A stretch of 64,000 nucleotides of DNA from positions 6,839,501 to 6,903,500 of the forward strand of contig NZ_LT607750.1 in the NCBI RefSeq assembly GCF_900090235.1, read 5' to 3'. Below, piece by piece: positions 52,221-60,737 of this stretch; position 1 is the stretch's first letter, and every line of letters starts with the position of its first letter. The position numbers and the translations under genes are program-made. This DNA comes from Micromonospora echinaurantiaca. Lineage in GTDB: Bacteria; Actinomycetota; Actinomycetes; Mycobacteriales; Micromonosporaceae. The notes below the pieces were generated by a model, which had not been told where the DNA came from, made no database searches, and was given only the letters and a program-made list of their open reading frames with translations.

Positions 52221-53123
52221 GTGGCAGAGCGGACGACGGCGGCCAACCTGGGCGAGACGGAGCTGGGCGGGGTGGAGCTGGGCGGGATGGAGCTGGGCGG
52301 GGTGGAGCTGGGCGGGACGCTGCGGGCCCTGCGTCGCCGAGCCGATCTGAGCCAGCGGGAGCTTGCAGCGAAGGCCGGCGTGCCGCAGGCGACTCTCGCG
52401 CGTATCGAGTCGGGGCGGGCGGCCGATCCTCGGTTCCGCACGGTGCTGCGGCTGGTCCGGGCTGCCGGGGGTGAACTCGCGGTGGGTGTCGTGGCTGATG
52501 AGAGGGCCGACGCGCCCCTCGTGCCCGTACCGCCGGTGCCCCATGACGACATGCGGGACGAGGCGGACCGCCGCTATCCGGCCCACCTCGACGTGCGGGA
52601 GGTGCGGCGGCCGCGGGACTGGCCGGGTGCCTGGTGGGCGTCGTGGTGCAATCTGCCACCGCGACTGTGGCCGTGTCCGGTGCCGGCCGCCACCTACGAC
52701 CTGGACCGTGGCTATCGGGACCGCCGCCGACAACGCGAGGAGATCCGGCGGGCCGTCCGGCTGCGCCGGGTGTGGGGTGACGGCCTGCCGACCACCTCGT
52801 GGCGCTTCGTCGCTGAGCTGCCCGATGGTGAACTGGTCGGCGAGCTACGCGCCCACGAGCGGAGCCCGCATCTGTTCGACGGCGAGGAGCCGAGCGACGA
52901 ACGCGAGATCGTTCTCGACGGCGTCCTCGTCGCGGCGCCCTGCCGCGGGCTGGGCATCGGTCGGCGGCTGGTCGAGCTGCTCACCGCCGAAATGGAACGG
53001 GCCGGCGTCCGGCGGGCCCATGCCGTCGCCGAGCTGGAGGGTGTCGACTTCCTGTTGGCGTGCGGCTACCAACTGGAGACGAGCCGGCCGTCGGCGTTGC
53101 GGTTCGACCTGCCGCGCCACTGA
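52221..53123 (+). CDS. XRE helix-turn-helix / GNAT-like fusion protein
   Basis: A 300-residue protein. Residues ~12-32 are a repeated ELGGV/ELGGM pentapeptide array (four units); ~33-95 form an XRE HTH (LRALRRRADLSQRELAAKAGVPQATLARIESGRAADPRFRTVLRLVRAAGGEL); ~185-300 resemble a GNAT acetyltransferase with APCRGLGIGRRLVELLTAEMERAG as the CoA loop and FLLACGYQLE near the end. The middle (RRPRDWPGAWWASWCNLPPRLWPC) is unassigned. GTG 52221 is the first credible start after the DnaA boxes. XRE-GNAT fusions occur in toxin-antitoxin-like and regulatory families. Confidence 0.72.
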   Translation: MAERTTAANLGETELGGVELGGMELGGVELGGTLRALRRRADLSQRELAAKAGVPQATLARIESGRAADPRFRTVLRLVRAAGGELAVGVVADERADAPLVPVPPVPHDDMRDEADRRYPAHLDVREVRRPRDWPGAWWASWCNLPPRLWPCPVPAATYDLDRGYRDRRRQREEIRRAVRLRRVWGDGLPTTSWRFVAELPDGELVGELRAHERSPHLFDGEEPSDEREIVLDGVLVAAPCRGLGIGRRLVELLTAEMERAGVRRAHAVAELEGVDFLLACGYQLETSRPSALRFDLPRH

Positions 53124-53166
53124 CCGGGCGCCGTCCGAGGTCGGGCCGGGAGGGTGGCGGTCGGGG

Positions 53167-53817
53167 TCAGGCCAGGGCTGCGGCGGCGGTGGTGAGGGCG
53201 GCCAGTGCCTCGCGCATCCGCCAGGCGTCACGGTCGCGGGGGCCGATCGGGTTCGAGACGGTACGCAGCTCGACGAAGGGCAGGCCGGCGTGGGCGGCGG
53301 CGACGCCGACCCCGTACCCCTCCATGGCCTCGGCCACCGCGTCCGGGTGCCGGCGGCGCAGCTCCTCGGTGCTCCGAGCGGTGCCGGTCACCGTGCTGAC
53401 CGTCAACACCGCGCCCACCGTCGCCTCGGGCAGGTTCGACTGGAGGGTGGCCAGCAGGTCGGGGTCGGCGGCGATCGCGACGCCGCCGCCGAGCAGCTCC
53501 GGCGGCATGCCGAGCTCGTCCACCGGGATGAACCCGGCGGGGGACTCGGCGCCCAGGTCGGCGGCGACGCTGCGGGTGCCCAGCACGGTGCCGCCCACCG
53601 CCACGGCCCCGGCGAAGCCACCAGCCACGCCGGCGCTCACCACGCCCTGGTACGGCCGTCCGGCGGCCTCGGCGAGCGCCAGCAACCGGGCGGTGGCCGC
53701 ACCGGCGACGGCCGGGCCCACGCCCACCGGCACCACCACCATGTCCGCGTCCGGCAGGCCGGCGCGGACCGCCTCCGCCTCGGCCGGTACCGCGGTCACC
53801 ACGAGCAGCCCGGTCAC
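53167..53817 (-). CDS. mqnB: Futalosine hydrolase
   Basis: A 216-residue nucleosidase that removes hypoxanthine from futalosine in menaquinone synthesis. TGLLVVTAVPAEAEAVRAGL, GVVSAGVAGGFAGAVAVGGTVLGT and AEAMEGYGVGVAAAHAGLPFVELRTVSNPIGPRD are typical of the MTA/SAH nucleosidase-like MqnB family; EAMEGYG contains the conserved Glu and NPIGPRD the active-site Asp. GTG 53817 overlaps the MFS stop (GTGA). Confidence 0.92.
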   Translation of the reverse strand: MTGLLVVTAVPAEAEAVRAGLPDADMVVVPVGVGPAVAGAATARLLALAEAAGRPYQGVVSAGVAGGFAGAVAVGGTVLGTRSVAADLGAESPAGFIPVDELGMPPELLGGGVAIAADPDLLATLQSNLPEATVGAVLTVSTVTGTARSTEELRRRHPDAVAEAMEGYGVGVAAAHAGLPFVELRTVSNPIGPRDRDAWRMREALAALTTAAAALA

Positions 53818-55421
53818 GACACCGGCCCCCGCGGCTCGCGTCGGGTCTCGTCGTCGGTTCCGCCCGGCCCGCCCACCGCTGACGACGGGCGGTAGATGTG
53901 GAAGCCCGGCGGGGCGAGGTCGGGGTCGTCCAGGAAGCCGGCCTGGGCGGGTGCCGGCGAGGTGGGAGCGGCCTCCGCCGGCCGGCCGTTCCGGTCGCCC
54001 TCGCCAGACTCGTCCTCGGTCAGCTCGTCGTCGCCGAGCGGGCGGCCGACCAGCCGCTCGGCGCGCAGCCGACCGGCCATCACCACGGCGCGGGCGGCGG
54101 CCAGTGCGCCCACCCCGGCCACCACCGCGATCCCGACCCGGCCCTCGAACGGCACCAGCCCGAGCCCGCCACCGGCGACGAAGGCCAGCATCAGCACCGT
54201 CTCCGAGTGCGCGAACGAACTGGCCCGCAGCCGCTCCGGGATGCGCTCCTGGATCGAGGCGTCCACGGCCAGCTTGGCGATTCCGCTGATCAGCGCGGCC
54301 ACCAGGCAGAGCAGCGCGACCATCGGCAGCGAGAACTTGAGCGCGGCGAGCACCCCCACGCCGGCCACGATCACCATGCCGCTGGACTGGATGGCGGCGG
54401 GGCGGTGGATGCGCAGCCGGGTGCCGACCGCGGTGGCCAGGAAGGTGCCCACCGCGAGCGCCCCGCCGACCAGCCCCAACGCGCCCTCGGCGCCCAGGTC
54501 ACGACCGAACACCACGGTGGTCAGGTCGCCGGCCTTGATGGCGAAGGCGAGGAAGAGCAGCAGGAAGCCGTAGATCGCGCGCAGCCCGGCGGCGCCGACC
54601 AGGGTGGCGATCACCAGCCGGCCGGCGGGCCGGCCCCGGCCCAGCGGGCGGTCACCGGAGCGGCCGTACAGCGCCCGCAGCGGGCGCGGCACCCGCTCCG
54701 GCGGTTCCGAGTCCGCCTTCGGCGGCAGCCGCAGGGAGATCACCATGCCGACCAGGAAGATCACCGAGGCCACCCGCAGCGGCCACTGCGGGCCGAACCA
54801 GAACGCGGCCAGCCCGATCGGGGCGACCAGCGCGCCGGCCACCGTGCCGTAGACGCTGGCCCGGGCGCCCACCTGGGACAGGCCGAGCCCCTCCGGCAGC
54901 AGCCTCGGCACGGCCGCCGAGCGGGCCACGCCGTACGCGCGGGAGAGCGCCAGCACCCCGAACGCCGCCGGATAGAGCCCGAAGCCGTGGATGTAGTCCG
55001 AGATCAGCCAGGCCAGGAACGCCCGGCCGAGCATGGTGGCGGCCAGCGCGTACCGGCGGCCGTGCCGGAAGTGGTCGAGCAGCGGCCCGACCACCGGGGC
55101 CAACATGGCGAACGGCACCATGGTCACCAACAGGTAGAGCGCGACCTTGCTGCGCGCCTCGCCGAGCGGCACGTTGAAGAAGATCGTCCCGGCCAGGCCG
55201 ATGGCGATCAGCGTGTCACCGGCGCAGGAGATCGCGTGCAGGTCGAAGAGGCGGACCATGCCGACCTCGCCGCCCGCGCCCCGGGCCCGGGCCCGGCCGG
55301 CCCGCCGGGTCATCCAGCGGCCACCGCTGAACGAACCGCGCAGCAGCAGGCGTACGCCCTTGATGCCGGTACCGACGGTCCGCCCGAGGAGGGACCGCTC
55401 GGAGCGGGAGAACAGCGGCAT
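53814..55421 (-). CDS. MFS transporter coupled to mqnB
   Basis: A 535-residue protein with about 12 hydrophobic helices and long cytoplasmic tails. The N-terminal ~55 residues are Arg-rich; the C-terminal ~90 are acidic and Pro-rich, ending DDETRREPRGPVS. VPRLLPEGLGLSQVGARASVYGTVAG and RIHRPAAIQSSGM lie in the transmembrane core. No exporter subtype is assigned; the same gene order with mqnB is expected in Micromonospora. ATG 55421 follows GAGGA eight bases upstream. Its stop overlaps mqnB, so the two are coupled. Confidence 0.82.
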   Translation of the reverse strand: MPLFSRSERSLLGRTVGTGIKGVRLLLRGSFSGGRWMTRRAGRARARGAGGEVGMVRLFDLHAISCAGDTLIAIGLAGTIFFNVPLGEARSKVALYLLVTMVPFAMLAPVVGPLLDHFRHGRRYALAATMLGRAFLAWLISDYIHGFGLYPAAFGVLALSRAYGVARSAAVPRLLPEGLGLSQVGARASVYGTVAGALVAPIGLAAFWFGPQWPLRVASVIFLVGMVISLRLPPKADSEPPERVPRPLRALYGRSGDRPLGRGRPAGRLVIATLVGAAGLRAIYGFLLLFLAFAIKAGDLTTVVFGRDLGAEGALGLVGGALAVGTFLATAVGTRLRIHRPAAIQSSGMVIVAGVGVLAALKFSLPMVALLCLVAALISGIAKLAVDASIQERIPERLRASSFAHSETVLMLAFVAGGGLGLVPFEGRVGIAVVAGVGALAAARAVVMAGRLRAERLVGRPLGDDELTEDESGEGDRNGRPAEAAPTSPAPAQAGFLDDPDLAPPGFHIYRPSSAVGGPGGTDDETRREPRGPVS

Positions 55422-55526
55422 GTGCACCATCCTCGCCCATCCGTCCGGCGTACGCCGCACCACTGCGCGAGAACGTCTGCGGGGAGTGGCTGACAGTCGC
55501 CCGTCCGGATGGGGAACAATGGTGAG

Positions 55527-56348
55527 GTGACCAGGCCCGCCTCCGCCCGCGCCGCCCGCCTCGACCAGGTCTGCGCCGCCGCCGTCGAGCTGGCGCGCGA
55601 AGCCATCACCGAGGTGGAGCCCAGCGACGTCGGCGACCACCTCCAGGCCGTCGCCGAGGGCGACCGGCTCGTCACCCACTACTTCGAGTGCCGGCTGGCC
55701 GGCTACCGCGGCTGGCGCTGGGCGGTCACCGTCACCCGGGTGCCCCGCAGCCGGAACGTGACGATCTGCGAGACGGTGCTGCTGCCCGGCCCGGACGCGC
55801 TGCGCGCCCCCGGCTGGCTGCCCTGGCAGGAGCGGCTCAAGCCGGGCGACCTCGGCCCCGGCGACCTGCTGCCCACCCCGCCCGACGACGAGCGGCTCCA
55901 GCCCGGCTACCTGCTCTCCGACGACCCGGGCGTCGAGGAGACCGCCTGGGAGCTCGGCCTCGGCCGGTCCCGGGTGCTGTCCCGGGAGGGGCGCAGCGAG
56001 GCCGCCCAGCGCTGGTACGACGGCGACCACGGCCCGTCCGCGCCCATCTCCACCGCCGCGCCGGCCGCGGCCCGCTGCGGCACCTGCGGCTTCTATCTGC
56101 CGCTGGCCGGCGCCCTGCGGCAGTGCTTCGGCGTCTGCGGCAACTTCTACGCCCCGGACGACGGCCGGGTGGTCAGCGCCGACCACGGCTGCGGCGCGCA
56201 CTCGGAAACCCTCGTCGAGGCCACTGAGACGCCGGTCGACGAGCTGCCCACCGTCTACGACGACAGCGCGGTGGAGGCGGTGGCGGTCAGCCGGGCGCCC
56301 GGTTCGGTCGAGGCCGCGGAGCCGGCGGAGCCGTACGGGCACCCCTGA
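55527..56348 (+). CDS. DUF3027 domain-containing protein
   Basis: A 273-residue actinobacterial protein. Conserved blocks are RLDQVCAAAVELAREAITEVEPSDVGDHL, VTHYFECRLAGYRGWRWAVTVTRVPRSRNVTICE and a zinc-binding-like RCGTCGFYLPLAGALRQCFGVCGNFYAPDDGRVVSADHGCGAHSE near 185-230. Function unknown. GTG 55527 has AACAAT six bases upstream and no ribosome binding site, so it is probably leaderless; ATG 55509 is in frame but further from the conserved block. Divergent from the MFS/mqnB pair. Confidence 0.85.
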   Translation: MTRPASARAARLDQVCAAAVELAREAITEVEPSDVGDHLQAVAEGDRLVTHYFECRLAGYRGWRWAVTVTRVPRSRNVTICETVLLPGPDALRAPGWLPWQERLKPGDLGPGDLLPTPPDDERLQPGYLLSDDPGVEETAWELGLGRSRVLSREGRSEAAQRWYDGDHGPSAPISTAAPAAARCGTCGFYLPLAGALRQCFGVCGNFYAPDDGRVVSADHGCGAHSETLVEATETPVDELPTVYDDSAVEAVAVSRAPGSVEAAEPAEPYGHP

Positions 56349-56360
56349 CGGGTCGGTCGA

Positions 56361-56385
56361 CGCCGCCGGTCAGCGGCCGGCGGCG
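56361..56385. terminator. Short hairpin between convergent DUF3027 and DUF2530 genes
   Basis: CGCCGCCGG (56361-56369) pairs with CCGGCGGCG (56377-56385) with a 7-nt loop, spanning the last codons of the DUF2530 gene. Probably shared by both transcripts. Confidence 0.5.
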
Positions 56386-56621
56386 CGGCGGCGGCGCCGG
56401 TTCGCGTCGTGCCGCATCATCACCGCGAGACCGGGGAAACCCCACAGAAAACCGGCCAGGCAGGTCCAGAGCCAGTTCTCCCGCCCGTGCTCGGTGAGCC
56501 AGTCACGGAAGAAGACCAGCAGCACCAGCCCGACGACCGCCCAGATCGCCATCCCGGCGAGGGCGAACGGCACCATCGGCGGGTCGAGCGGCTCCGGCCG
56601 CGGCGGTTGCTGCTTCGGCAC
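56370..56621 (-). CDS. DUF2530 membrane protein
   Basis: An 83-residue protein: PKQQPPRPEPLDPPMVPFALAGMAIWAVVGLVLLVFF with a second helix in TCLAGFLWGFPGLAVMM and a basic end HDANRRRRRAAGR, the DUF2530 layout. Function unknown. GTG 56621 has TACGCT six bases upstream, a leaderless pattern. The much longer open frame upstream on this strand is an antisense shadow of the purine permease gene. Confidence 0.82.
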   Translation of the reverse strand: MPKQQPPRPEPLDPPMVPFALAGMAIWAVVGLVLLVFFRDWLTEHGRENWLWTCLAGFLWGFPGLAVMMRHDANRRRRRAAGR

Positions 56622-56708
56622 CCGGCAAGCGTACGTGACCGACTTTCCCTGCCCGCCGGTGATCTGGGACGATGCGCGCGACAACGGAAGATCACCTGCG
56701 AGGACCTG

Positions 56709-58187
56709 ATGGCAGTAGAGCCGCCCGAGAACGGCACACCACCCGACCCCGCTCACCCGCGTAACGGTTTCGACCGGTTCTTCGAGATCTCCGCCCGCGG
56801 CTCGACGATGAGCCGCGAGGTACGCGGTGGCCTGGCGACCTTCTTCACGATGGCGTACATCGTGGTGCTCAACCCGCTCATCCTTGGTGGTGCCGTCGAC
56901 GGTGACGGCAAGTCCCTGCCCATTCCCGCGCTGGCCGCGGCGACCGCGCTGGTCGCCGGCCTGATGACCATCCTGATGGGTGTGGTCGGCCGGTTCCCGC
57001 TGGCGCTCGCCGCCGGCCTCGGCGTCAACGCGCTGGTCGCGTACGAGATCGCCCCGGAGATGACCTGGGCGGACGCGATGGGCCTGGTGGTGATCGAAGG
57101 TGTGATCATCGCCGTGCTGGTGCTGACCGGCCTGCGGACGGCGGTGTTCCGCTCGGTGCCGACCCAGATGAAGACGGCGATCGGCGTCGGCATCGGCCTC
57201 TTCCTGACCATCATCGGCCTGGTCGACGCCGGCTTCGTCCGGCGCATCCCGGACGAGGCGAACACCACCGTGCCGGTCGGCCTGGGCATCGGCGGCAAGC
57301 TGGTCAGCTGGCCGATGCTGGTCTTCGTGGTGGGTCTGCTGCTGACCCTGGTGCTGGTGGTACGCCGGGTCAAGGGCGCCATCCTGATCGGCATCCTGGC
57401 CTCCACCGTGCTGGCGGTGATCGTCGAGGCGGTGGGGAACATCGGCCCGTCCTTCGTCGACGGCAAGCCGAACCCGAAGGGCTGGTCGCTGAACGTCCCG
57501 GAGCTGCCGACGAGTTGGGTGGACGTGCCCGACCTGTCGCTGCTCGGCAAGTTCAACGTGCTCGACTCGTGGAGCCGGGCCGGCTGGCTGGTCGTGCTGA
57601 TGTTCGTCTTCACCCTGCTGATCACTGACTTCTTCGACACCATGGGCACGATGGTCGCGGTCGGCCAGGAGGGCGGCATGCTCGACGAGCGGGGCACCCC
57701 GCCGCGGGCGAAGGAGATCCTGCTGGTCGACTCGATCGCGGCGGCGGCCGGTGGTGCGGCGAGCACCTCCAGCAACACGTCGTACATCGAGAGCGCCGCC
57801 GGTGTGGCGGAGGGCGCCCGGACCGGGGTGGCCAACCTGGTCACCGGCGCGCTCTTCCTGCTGGCCATGTTCCTGGCGCCGCTGGTGGTGGTGGTCCCGT
57901 TCGAGGCGGCCTCCACCGCGCTGGTGGTGGTCGGCTTCCTGATGATGACCGCGGTGCGGACCATCGACTGGTCCGACTACGAGATCGCCATCCCGGCGTT
58001 CCTCACCATCGTGCTGATGCCGTTCACCTACTCGATCTCCAACGGCATCGGCGCCGGCCTGATCACGTACGTCGTGGTCAAGCTGGCAAAGGGCAAGGCG
58101 CGGGAGATCCACCCGCTGCTGTACGGCGTGGCCGCACTCTTCGTGCTGTACTTCCTGCGCGGGCCGATCGAGTCCGTGGTGCTCTGA
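56709..58187 (+). CDS. NCS2 family purine/xanthine permease (AzgA-like)
   Basis: A 492-residue, ~12-helix nucleobase permease. FDRFFEISARGSTMSREVRGGLATFFTMAYIVVLNPLIL at the N-terminus is the AzgA/PbuG signature, and AAAAGGAASTSSNTSYIESAAGVAEGARTG is the conserved substrate-binding loop. It should import adenine, guanine or hypoxanthine by proton symport. GAGGAC precedes ATG 56709. A perfect 18-bp terminator follows. Hypoxanthine uptake could link loosely to futalosine metabolism, but this is not shown. Confidence 0.93.
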   Translation: MAVEPPENGTPPDPAHPRNGFDRFFEISARGSTMSREVRGGLATFFTMAYIVVLNPLILGGAVDGDGKSLPIPALAAATALVAGLMTILMGVVGRFPLALAAGLGVNALVAYEIAPEMTWADAMGLVVIEGVIIAVLVLTGLRTAVFRSVPTQMKTAIGVGIGLFLTIIGLVDAGFVRRIPDEANTTVPVGLGIGGKLVSWPMLVFVVGLLLTLVLVVRRVKGAILIGILASTVLAVIVEAVGNIGPSFVDGKPNPKGWSLNVPELPTSWVDVPDLSLLGKFNVLDSWSRAGWLVVLMFVFTLLITDFFDTMGTMVAVGQEGGMLDERGTPPRAKEILLVDSIAAAAGGAASTSSNTSYIESAAGVAEGARTGVANLVTGALFLLAMFLAPLVVVVPFEAASTALVVVGFLMMTAVRTIDWSDYEIAIPAFLTIVLMPFTYSISNGIGAGLITYVVVKLAKGKAREIHPLLYGVAALFVLYFLRGPIESVVL

Positions 58188-58193
58188 GGCTCC

Positions 58194-58233
58194 GCTCCGG
58201 GCCGGGTGACCAACCGGTCACCCGGCCCGGAGC
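58194..58233 (+). terminator. Perfect 18-bp stem terminator
   Basis: Bases 58194-58211 (GCTCCGGGCCGGGTGACC) and 58216-58233 are exact complements around a 4-nt AACC loop, starting 6 bp after the permease stop. Confidence 0.9.
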
Positions 58234-58271
58234 AGGGCGAACTTCTCGTGAGCGTGGTCATATCAGGTGTC

Positions 58272-58301
58272 GTTAGCCAGGCTCATTAGTTAGGCTAACT
58301 A
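58272..58301. promoter_or_regulatory. MarR operator region with IdeR-like core
   Basis: TAGTTAG-G-CTAACTA at 58287-58301 is a perfect 15-bp palindrome two bases before GTG 58304. A second half-site GTTAGCC lies at 58272-58278, pairing with GGCTAAC at 58293-58299. The core GTTAGGCTAAC equals the centre of the DtxR/IdeR iron box. The -10 candidate TAGGCT is seven bases before the start. Either MarR itself or an iron regulator could bind here. Confidence 0.6.
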
Positions 58302-58303
58302 TC

Positions 58304-58753
58304 GTGACGGAGCGGACGGTGACGGCGAAACGCGTGCCACCGGCGCAGCTGGCACCGCAGCTGCGTGATGCGATCACCCGGCTCAACCGACGGGTCCGCC
58401 AGGCCCGGCCGGTCGGCGACCTGACGGTCACCCAGCTCTCCGCGCTCACCAGCCTCAAGCTGGCGGGCGCGCTGACGCCTCGGGAACTGGCCGACATCGA
58501 GCGGGTGCAGCCGCCGACGATGACCAAGATCGTCGCGAAGTTGGAGGAGCGCGGCCTCGTGCAGCGCAGCCCCCATCCGACCGACGGTCGGCAGGTCATC
58601 CTGGCGGCGACCGAGGGGGGACGGGCGGTGCTCGACCAGTTCGAGCGGGCCCGCAACTCGTGGCTGGCCGACCGGCTGGCCGAACTCACCGAAGCCGAAC
58701 GGGACACGTTGCGGCAGGCCGCGGAGATCCTGCAACAGATCGCCCGCGGCTGA
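58304..58753 (+). CDS. MarR family transcriptional regulator
   Basis: A 149-residue winged-helix regulator: LRDAITRLNRRVRQARPVGDLTVTQLSALTSL, then GALTPRELADIERVQPPTMTKIVAKLEERGLVQRSPHPTDGRQVILAATEGG as helix-turn-helix and wing. GTG 58304 lies directly behind a palindromic operator and probably begins a leaderless transcript. It precedes an MFS exporter gene by 67 bp, the typical MarR-efflux pairing. Confidence 0.9.
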   Translation: MTERTVTAKRVPPAQLAPQLRDAITRLNRRVRQARPVGDLTVTQLSALTSLKLAGALTPRELADIERVQPPTMTKIVAKLEERGLVQRSPHPTDGRQVILAATEGGRAVLDQFERARNSWLADRLAELTEAERDTLRQAAEILQQIARG

Positions 58754-58820
58754 CCGCGCCACCTTCGCCCGCGCCGTCCGACGTCGATGACGCGTACCAC
58801 GGCGAGGAGGCGCACCAAGA

Positions 58821-60104
58821 GTGCAGGCGAAGCTGAGCACGATGTTCCAGTCCCTACAGGTCCGCAACTACCGGCTATTCGCGTCCGGGCAGCTGATCAA
58901 ACTGATCGGCGTCTGGATGATGTTCATCGCCCAGGACTGGCTCGTCCTCGAGCTCTCCGACAACTCCGCCACCGCGCTCGGCGTGGTGACCGCGCTCCAG
59001 TTCACCCCGGTGCTGCTGCTCACCCTGATCTCCGGGCGGCTGGCCGACCGCTACGACAAGCGGATGCTGCTCTTCGTCGCCAACGCGTTCTGGACCGTGC
59101 TGGCGCTCGCCATGAGCCTGCTGGTCATCACCGGCCTGGTCGAGCTGTGGCACGTGTTCGCGTTCGCCGCCCTGCTCGGTACGGCGAACGCGGTGGAGAC
59201 CCCGGTCCGGCAGGCGTTCGTCTCCGAACTGGTCGGCACCTCGCTGCTGCCCAACGCGCTCTCGCTCAACGCGGCCACCTTCAACTCCGCCCGGATCGTC
59301 GGGCCGGCGCTCGCCGGCCTGGCCATCGCCGCGTTCGACGTCGGGCCGGTCTTCCTGGTCACCGCGCTCAGCTCGATCGCCCCGCTGGTCAACGTGGTCC
59401 GGATGCGTACCGCCGAGCTGCACCGCGAGGCGCTCCCGCCGCGCGACGAGCGGGCGCAGGCGAAGGTGATCGACGGGCTGCGCTACGTCCGGCGCCGCCC
59501 CGACCTGCTGCTGCCGATGGTAATGATCTCGATCATCGCGACCTCGCTGTTCAACTTCCAGCTCACCCTCGCCGCGCTGGCCAAGACGGTCTTCAACACC
59601 GGGGCGGCGTCGTTCGGCCTGTTCAGCAGCGCGCTCGCGGTCGGTGCGCTGATCGGGGCGCTGGCCGGCACCGGACGGCGCAGCCGGCCGTCGGTCTGGC
59701 TGGTGCTGGGCGCCGCCGTCGCCTGCTCCACCTTCGGCACCCTGGTCGGGCTCGCGCCCGCGTACTGGCTGGTGGTGGCGCTGCTGCTGCCGACCGGGTT
59801 CTTCATGGTGTTCTTCGCCCAGGCCGCCAACCAGCGGATCCAGCTCGGCACCGACGCCGCCTTCCGTGGCCGGGTGATGGCGCTCTGGGTGCTGGTGTTC
59901 CTCGGCACCAACCCGGTCGGCGCGCCGGTGATCGGCTGGCTCGCCGAGACCTACGGCGCCGGCGCGAGCATCTGGATCGGCGGGCTGATCTCGCTGGCCA
60001 CCGCCCTGCTCGCGCTGACCTGGCAGCTGCGCCGTTCCGGGGCCCGGCTCCGGTTCCGGGTGCTGCCGATGCCCCGCTTCTACGTCACCTCCACGGACTG
60101 CTGA
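58821..60104 (+). CDS. MFS transporter (MFS_3, EntS-like)
   Basis: A 427-residue 12-helix exporter: SLQVRNYRLFASGQLIKLIGVWMMFIAQDWLVLELS in helix 1, LISGRLADRYDKRMLL loop, GTANAVETPVRQAFVSELVG and AQAANQRIQLGTDAAFRGRVMALW, all characteristic of the enterobactin-exporter-like MFS group. With an iron-box-like site upstream of the marR gene a siderophore or metal-related substrate is conceivable, though not proven. GTG 58821 follows GAGGAGG at a spacing of about nine bases. A strong terminator follows. Confidence 0.9.
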   Translation: MQAKLSTMFQSLQVRNYRLFASGQLIKLIGVWMMFIAQDWLVLELSDNSATALGVVTALQFTPVLLLTLISGRLADRYDKRMLLFVANAFWTVLALAMSLLVITGLVELWHVFAFAALLGTANAVETPVRQAFVSELVGTSLLPNALSLNAATFNSARIVGPALAGLAIAAFDVGPVFLVTALSSIAPLVNVVRMRTAELHREALPPRDERAQAKVIDGLRYVRRRPDLLLPMVMISIIATSLFNFQLTLAALAKTVFNTGAASFGLFSSALAVGALIGALAGTGRRSRPSVWLVLGAAVACSTFGTLVGLAPAYWLVVALLLPTGFFMVFFAQAANQRIQLGTDAAFRGRVMALWVLVFLGTNPVGAPVIGWLAETYGAGASIWIGGLISLATALLALTWQLRRSGARLRFRVLPMPRFYVTSTDC

Positions 60105-60107
60105 TCC

Positions 60108-60143
60108 CGGCCGGCCGGTGGGAACGTACCCACCGGCCGGCCG
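60108..60143 (+). terminator. Perfect 15-bp stem terminator after the MFS gene
   Basis: CGGCCGGCCGGTGGG (60108-60122) and CCCACCGGCCGGCCG (60129-60143) pair around AACGTA, 4 bp after the stop. Confidence 0.9.
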
Positions 60144-60220
60144 ATCCGTCCCGATACACGGATGACGCGGATGCCGCCAATCCGGTGGCGGGGCGGCACG
60201 ATGCGGCCTAGCGTCTATGT

Positions 60221-60730
60221 GTGGAGCTCGGACGCGTGCTGCTGCTGGCACTGGCGTTCATAGCGGTGGCCAGCCTGCCGGCGGCGATCGCCCTGCTCTT
60301 CTGCGCCGACGAGATCATCGACCGGGTGGTCTGCGGCTTCGCCGAGTGGCGCGAACGCCGCCGGGAGCGGCGCACCATCGCCCGGCTGGACCGGGCGATC
60401 GAGGCCGACTCGCTCACCCGCGACATCGACCTCAGCGACTTCGACCGCACCGACCGGCGCCCGCTGGAGCAGCTCGCCGCCGACCTGCGCCGGCTGGGCA
60501 GCCAGCGGATCGGCGTGGGTGGTCGCTCGATGGTCTGGCACGGCGCGGTCCTCCAGGCGTACGACGACCGGCTCCGCCGGGCCTGCCAGGCGCTGGGCAT
60601 CCCCGAGCACCTCACCGAGCTGACCGGCGTAGACCTGGAGATCGAACGGGTCCGGGTGGAGGGGCTGCTGCACGCCGCCGGGCTGGCCCTGCCCGCCGCC
60701 CGGGCCGACGACCGCCAGCGCCACCGGTGA
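60221..60730 (+). CDS. Hypothetical membrane-anchored coiled protein
   Basis: A 169-residue protein with one N-terminal transmembrane helix (~4-28), then an Arg-rich helical cytoplasmic region (ERRRERRTIARLDRAIEADSLTRDIDLSDFDR) and QALGIPEHLTELTGVDLEIERVRVEGLL. No family is named; the layout occurs next to thpR in related genomes, which is inference. GTG 60221 has TAGCGT six bases upstream, a leaderless pattern. Eight bp before thpR. Confidence 0.65.
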   Translation: MELGRVLLLALAFIAVASLPAAIALLFCADEIIDRVVCGFAEWRERRRERRTIARLDRAIEADSLTRDIDLSDFDRTDRRPLEQLAADLRRLGSQRIGVGGRSMVWHGAVLQAYDDRLRRACQALGIPEHLTELTGVDLEIERVRVEGLLHAAGLALPAARADDRQRHR

Positions 60731-60737
60731 GCGGCGG

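Noticed and set aside
54000..55493. Long plus-strand open frame antisense to the MFS gene coupled to mqnB
   Set aside because: Composition is Gln/His/Arg-rich with no family resemblance and no start signals; it is a shadow of the minus-strand gene.
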